Assembly: GCA_947492175.1 (NCBI GenBank)
Contig: CANLMQ010000002.1
Coordinates: 186,001 to 250,000, forward strand
Length of the DNA stretch: 64,000 bases
Direction: 5' to 3'
Source: an uncultured Draconibacterium sp.
Lineage (GTDB): Bacteria; Bacteroidota; Bacteroidia; Bacteroidales; Prolixibacteraceae
A program made the translations under genes and the position numbers. Positions within the stretch are counted from its first letter, which is position 1, and every line of letters starts with the position of its first letter. Below are positions 60,583 through 64,000 of this stretch, one piece after another. Below the pieces are notes generated by a model. It was not told where the DNA came from, ran no database searches, and was given only the letters and a program-made list of their open reading frames with translations.

Positions 60583-61815
60583 ATGAAGACAACTATTATA
60601 CTATTCATTTCAGTACTTCTCCTGGGCTTTTCAGCAAAAGCACAAACGCTGGAAGATTATTTCCGGGAAGCCACTGAAAATAATCCGGGGCTGCAAGCCC
60701 AATACAAAGATTTTGAGGCTGCAATGCAAAAAATGCCGCAGGTAAGTTCGCTGCCCGACCCCACGTTTTCTTTTGGCTATTTTATTTCGCCGGTGGAAAC
60801 ACGCGTGGGACCACAACGTGCAAAGTTTTCGCTTAGCCAGATGTTTCCGTGGTTTGGAACACTGGAAGCCAAAGCCGATGCAGCATCGCTAAAGGCTGAA
60901 GCGAAATACCAGGCATTTCTTGATGCACAAAACAGGCTTTATTACAGCGTTTCTGAAGCATATTATCCGTTGATTGAGTTGAACCGGTTAAAAGCAATTG
61001 AACAGGAAAATATCGAAATCCTGCAATCGTATAAAAACATTGCCAACTCTAAATTTAAAAACGGAGTTTCGCCAATGACCGATGTTTTGCGTGTTGATAT
61101 TATGCTGAAAGATGCGCAAACCAACCTGGAGATTCTGAATAAAAAGGAAAAACCACTGCGTGTTACATTCAATAATCTGTTGAACAGAGATGAAAACGAA
61201 GCAGTACTTGTTCAGGATTCGCTGAATGTGGAGTCGTTACCTGAAAATTTCAGGAGAGATTCATTACTGACCAACAACCCGATGCTGGATGCAATTGATC
61301 TGAATCAGCAAGCCAGCGAAAAAAGTGAGTTGGCTGCTCAACGGCAGGGACTTCCATCATTCGGAGTTGGGCTGGATTATGCATTGGTTGGAAAGCGCAC
61401 CGACATGGACGTGGCAGACAACGGCAAAAATGCCTTTATGCCAATGGTTTCAGTGAGTATACCGATTTTCAGAAAGAAATACCGGGCAGCAGAAAAAGAG
61501 GCGCAGCTGATGCAGGAAAAGTATTCGTTCCAAAAAGAGGAAACGATCAATTCACTGACTTCCGGTTACGAATCCATCTGGTTTCAGCTACAACAGCAAA
61601 AAGATTTAATCGATTTATACAAGGAGCAGATTCTTGAAACCGGACAAACGCTGAACCTCCTGTTTAGTGCTTACGGAAATTCGGGTAAAGACTTCGAGGA
61701 AGTGTTACGCATGCAGCAACAACTGCTTAAATACGAAAAAATGAAAGCCATGGCTGAAACGCAATATCAAACTGCTTTGGCAAAACTAAATTACATCACA
61801 GCAAAAACATATTAA
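60583..61815 (+). CDS. TolC-family outer-membrane channel of the Cus system
   Basis: Outer-membrane efflux channel, 410 aa, with signal peptide (MKTTIILFISVLLLGFSAKAQ). Long periplasmic helices (EDYFREATENNPGLQAQYKDFEAAM, QQKDLIDLYKEQILETGQTLNLLFSAYG) and barrel segments (FSLSQMFPWFGTL, MVSVSIPIFRKKY) are typical CusC/TolC features. It starts 3 bases after cusA and its stop overlaps the cusB start by one base, so the three genes form a tight operon. Confidence 0.92.
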   Translation: MKTTIILFISVLLLGFSAKAQTLEDYFREATENNPGLQAQYKDFEAAMQKMPQVSSLPDPTFSFGYFISPVETRVGPQRAKFSLSQMFPWFGTLEAKADAASLKAEAKYQAFLDAQNRLYYSVSEAYYPLIELNRLKAIEQENIEILQSYKNIANSKFKNGVSPMTDVLRVDIMLKDAQTNLEILNKKEKPLRVTFNNLLNRDENEAVLVQDSLNVESLPENFRRDSLLTNNPMLDAIDLNQQASEKSELAAQRQGLPSFGVGLDYALVGKRTDMDVADNGKNAFMPMVSVSIPIFRKKYRAAEKEAQLMQEKYSFQKEETINSLTSGYESIWFQLQQQKDLIDLYKEQILETGQTLNLLFSAYGNSGKDFEEVLRMQQQLLKYEKMKAMAETQYQTALAKLNYITAKTY

Positions 61816-63599
61816 TGATGAACACAAATAGAAAAACAATAATCATAGTGCTGTCAACACTGGCAATAGGTTTGTTGCTGGGATGGTTGATATTTGGTGG
61901 ATCAGAAAGCAAGACAACTGAAGAACATCAGCATGAACACAGTGCAGAAGAAGTAGCCGGAGAGACGATCTGGACCTGCTCGATGCACCCGCAAATTCGT
62001 CAGCCCGAACTGGGTGATTGCCCCATTTGCGGTATGGATTTAATTCCGTTGGAAGAAGAACAAAACAGTGAAATCGATCCGAATGCAGTAAGTATGTCGG
62101 CCACAGCTATGCAGCTGGCCAATATTCAAACGGCTGTAATAGGATCGACAGAACCTGTAAAAGTGCTGCGTCTCGATGGTAAAATTCAGGAAGATGAACG
62201 TCTGATTTTTTCACAGTCGTCGCATATTCCGGGACGGATTGAAGATTTGAAAGTGAATTTTACCGGCGACTATGTTCAAAAAGGACAAGTGATCGCTTCG
62301 GTGTATTCTCCTGATTTGGTTACCGCGCAGGAAGAGTTATTTGAAGCACAGAAAATTAAGGCTACGCAGCCACAACTTTTTGCGGCAGCAAAAGAAAAGC
62401 TTAAAAACTGGAAGCTGACCGATGAGCAGGTCGACCAGATTCTGGCTTCAGGAAAAACACTGGAAACATTCGATGTGTTGGCAGAAGTTTCGGGTTATGT
62501 CACGCAGAAAAAAGTGAACACCGGCGATTATGTGCGCCGCGGAGAAGCCATTTATGAAGTAGCCGATTTCTCGCGAGTGTGGGTACTCTTCGATGTCTAC
62601 GAATCGGATCTGCCGTGGATAAACAAAGGCGATAAAGTATCCTTTACTATCGAGTCGCTTCCGGGCCAGTCGTTCGAAGGAACTATTGATTACCTCGATC
62701 CGGTTATCAATCCGAAAACACGGGTAGCTAAAGCGCGCGTTGTAAAATCCAATCCGGGCTTAAAACTGAAACCGGAAATGTTTGTCTCAGGAAAGGTGGA
62801 GGCTAAGTTGCCAAAAACTGATGCTCTGGTGGTGCCCAAAACAGCTGTTATGTGGACCGGAGAACGATCAGTAGTATACGTAAAATCGGAAACTGATCAG
62901 GGCGTGTATTTTAACATGCGCGAGGTGGATCTTGGCCCTGCTCTGGGAGAAAGTTACGTGGTTGAAAACGGCGTTGAAGCAGGCGAAGAAATTGCCGTAA
63001 ATGGTACATTTAGTATTGATGCGGCAGCGCAGCTGGCCGGCAAGCCAAGTATGATGAGTCCTGAAGGAGGTGCCGCACCAACGGGCCATAACCACGGAGG
63101 AATGGACATGAGCAACGAAACACAAAGTGCACCTGTTGAAGCCGTGGAAGTAGATCCGAAATTTGTAACACAGCTTACAACATTTTACGAAGCTTACCTG
63201 AAAATGAACGAGGCTTTTATTGAATCGGATGCAGCTAAAGTAAGCACTGAGGCTAAAAATACGATGCAGGCACTTGGCAAAGTTGGAATGGAACTGCTGA
63301 AAGGCGATACACACATGGCCTGGATGGATCAGTTAAACGTTCTGAAACCGGCTTTGGAAACCATTGGCAACAGCAACGATATTGAAAAACAACGCCTGGA
63401 ATACGCCACTTTTAATCAAGCGTTCTACAAAAGTCTGAAGATGTTCGGGCTTGATAACGAAACTGCATATTACCAGTTCTGCCCCATGGCCAACAACGAC
63501 CAGGGTGCATTTTGGTTAAGCGAAACGAAAGAGATCCGGAATCCTTATTTCGGAGATATGATGCTCGGTTGCGGGGAAACAAAAGATACGCTGCAATAA
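61815..63599 (+). CDS. cusB: CusB-type adaptor with metal-binding domains (HMBD and DUF3347)
   Basis: Periplasmic adaptor and metal chaperone, 594 aa, anchored by an N-terminal TM (about 8-28). A heavy-metal-binding domain (IWTCSMHPQIRQ, GDCPICGMDLIPL; about 53-83) precedes the barrel-sandwich, hairpin and beta-barrel core (FSQSSHIPGRIEDLKVNFTGDYV, GYVTQKKVNTGDYVRRGEAIYEV). A His/Met-rich linker (GHNHGGMDMSNE) leads to a C-terminal DUF3347 domain (about 450-594) with FCPMANNDQGAFW and MMLGCGET. Both end domains suggest extra Cu/Ag capture. Together with CusA and TolC it forms the tripartite pump. Confidence 0.94.
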   Translation: MMNTNRKTIIIVLSTLAIGLLLGWLIFGGSESKTTEEHQHEHSAEEVAGETIWTCSMHPQIRQPELGDCPICGMDLIPLEEEQNSEIDPNAVSMSATAMQLANIQTAVIGSTEPVKVLRLDGKIQEDERLIFSQSSHIPGRIEDLKVNFTGDYVQKGQVIASVYSPDLVTAQEELFEAQKIKATQPQLFAAAKEKLKNWKLTDEQVDQILASGKTLETFDVLAEVSGYVTQKKVNTGDYVRRGEAIYEVADFSRVWVLFDVYESDLPWINKGDKVSFTIESLPGQSFEGTIDYLDPVINPKTRVAKARVVKSNPGLKLKPEMFVSGKVEAKLPKTDALVVPKTAVMWTGERSVVYVKSETDQGVYFNMREVDLGPALGESYVVENGVEAGEEIAVNGTFSIDAAAQLAGKPSMMSPEGGAAPTGHNHGGMDMSNETQSAPVEAVEVDPKFVTQLTTFYEAYLKMNEAFIESDAAKVSTEAKNTMQALGKVGMELLKGDTHMAWMDQLNVLKPALETIGNSNDIEKQRLEYATFNQAFYKSLKMFGLDNETAYYQFCPMANNDQGAFWLSETKEIRNPYFGDMMLGCGETKDTLQ

Positions 63600-63609
63600 G
63601 CAAATTAAA

Positions 63610-63634
63610 CGGACGGGAGTGCATCTCTCGTCCG
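63610..63634 (+). other. Hairpin between cusB and the HMA-like gene
   Basis: CGGACGGGAG pairs with CTCTCGTCCG (one G-T) around TGCAT. It starts 11 bases after the cusB stop. No T tract follows, so it may be a processing or partial termination site. Confidence 0.5.
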
Positions 63635-63660
63635 GGTTTAAACCATTAAAATTAAATGTC

Positions 63661-63969
63661 ATGGAAGATCTCATTAAAAGCGTTAAGCTTCGGGTTGAAC
63701 AACTCCCAAACCATGACCTTACAACCTCTCTAAAAAAAGAGAAAGGTATTCTGAACGTGGAATTTGACGAGCAGTCACTTTCCATCGATTATAATCCGTA
63801 TCTGATCAGTAAAAAAGAAATCATTTTCGAATTAGAAACGGCAGGAATTCATCTGGCTACTTCAGAGCCCAAACAGAAAGGGTTCAAAAAGTGGCTTTCG
63901 AAGTTAGCACTTCAGAACAAGAAAAATTTAGGAAATCAGCGATTGGATTGCTGTGATATGAACCATTAA
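63661..63969 (+). CDS. HMA-like ferredoxin-fold protein without CxxC
   Basis: Small protein, 102 aa from the ATG at 63661. Residues about 5-65 (SVKLRVEQLPNHDLTTSLKKEKGILNVEFDEQSLSIDYNPYLISK...) have the beta-alpha-beta-beta-alpha-beta pattern of heavy-metal-associated domains, but the usual M-x-C-x2-C loop reads EQLPNHDL, with no Cys. A basic C-terminal tail (about 70-102) ends RLDCCDMNH, so a Cys-Cys-x-x-x-His metal site may be at the tail instead. It is likely part of the Cus operon. Confidence 0.6.
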   Translation: MEDLIKSVKLRVEQLPNHDLTTSLKKEKGILNVEFDEQSLSIDYNPYLISKKEIIFELETAGIHLATSEPKQKGFKKWLSKLALQNKKNLGNQRLDCCDMNH

Positions 63970-63980
63970 AAATAAAAAAA

Positions 63981-64000
63981 ATGAAACGAACATGAATTTT
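63981..64000 (+). promoter_or_regulatory. Conserved hairpin leader, copy cut by the window end
   Basis: Begins ATGAAACGAACATGA, the same left arm as the other copies with an A in the variable position, in sense orientation 11 bases after the HMA-like gene. The second arm lies outside the window. Confidence 0.4.

Noticed and set aside
1..64000. CRISPR arrays, tRNA or rRNA genes, prophage or insertion sequences
   Set aside because: No regular spacer-repeat array, no cloverleaf-like sequence and no transposase or integrase frame was recognised on either strand.

Overview
The window looks like a chromosomal segment of an anaerobic or facultative Bacteroidota. The evidence is SusB-type GH97 and GH2 enzymes with Bacteroidetes signal peptides, AT-rich leaders with few Shine-Dalgarno sites, promoter-like TTG-N19-TAnnTTTG sequences, LytTR two-component genes, an HYC_CC_PP protein and an isolated atpD-atpC pair. 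A marine Marinilabiliales/Prolixibacteraceae-like organism is my inference; there is no rRNA or tRNA here to test it.

Layout. (1) 1-2.1 kb: a short-chain dehydrogenase and a PagL-like outer-membrane lipid A deacylase. (2) 2.2-17.7 kb: a sugar-utilisation locus without SusC/SusD, holding two paralogous GH2 enzymes, a DUF5107-TPR protein, GH97, a lipoprotein sulfatase, an MFS sugar porter and a divergent AraC regulator. (3) 17.7-24.3 kb: housekeeping genes (GT9 glycosyltransferase, atpC, atpD, polyprenyl synthase, an MMPL/RND exporter). (4) 24.6-31.8 kb: a Ni/Co transporter-like protein and a full hypF-C-D-E-A-B set for [NiFe] cofactor assembly, with repeat-rich spacers. (5) 32-33.6 kb: an exported isoaspartate methyltransferase homologue and a Crp/Fnr regulator. 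(6) 33.7-42.5 kb: the main system of interest, a one-strand cluster with two HdrA-like flavoproteins, a QmoC-like HdrC-HdrE membrane fusion, MvhD, a group-3c-like [NiFe] hydrogenase (small and large subunits), its endopeptidase and an unknown Cys-rich protein. (7) 42.6-44.6 kb: a PPOX-family protein and a secreted propeller-like protein. (8) 44.5-50.2 kb: a CzcCBA-type divalent metal efflux system. (9) 50.6-53.3 kb: a lipoprotein thioredoxin and a CoA-disulfide reductase with two rhodanese domains. (10) 53.6-56.2 kb: a LytS/LytT-type pair. (11) 56.3-64 kb: HYC_CC_PP protein, CusA, TolC, CusB and an HMA-like protein, i.e. Cu/Ag efflux.

How it may fit together. Nickel entering through the transporter would feed HypA/HypB. 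HypC-F would build the Fe(CN)2CO centre of the large subunit, which still carries a C-terminal tail for the protease encoded next to it. The hydrogenase would pass electrons through MvhD and the HdrA pair to the haem-b-like membrane subunit and the quinone pool; no HdrB is present. Three TGAT-N4-(A/G)TCA sites spaced exactly 22 bp apart lie between the Crp/Fnr gene and the cluster and suggest oxygen- or redox-dependent control.

The most novel non-coding signal is a repeated hairpin leader with a tandem GA/GA internal loop and compensatory base changes in its stem. There are four full copies and one cut by the window end. All lie in spacers between co-directional genes, in sense orientation, upstream of unrelated genes (GH2, GH97, hypF, the czc adaptor).
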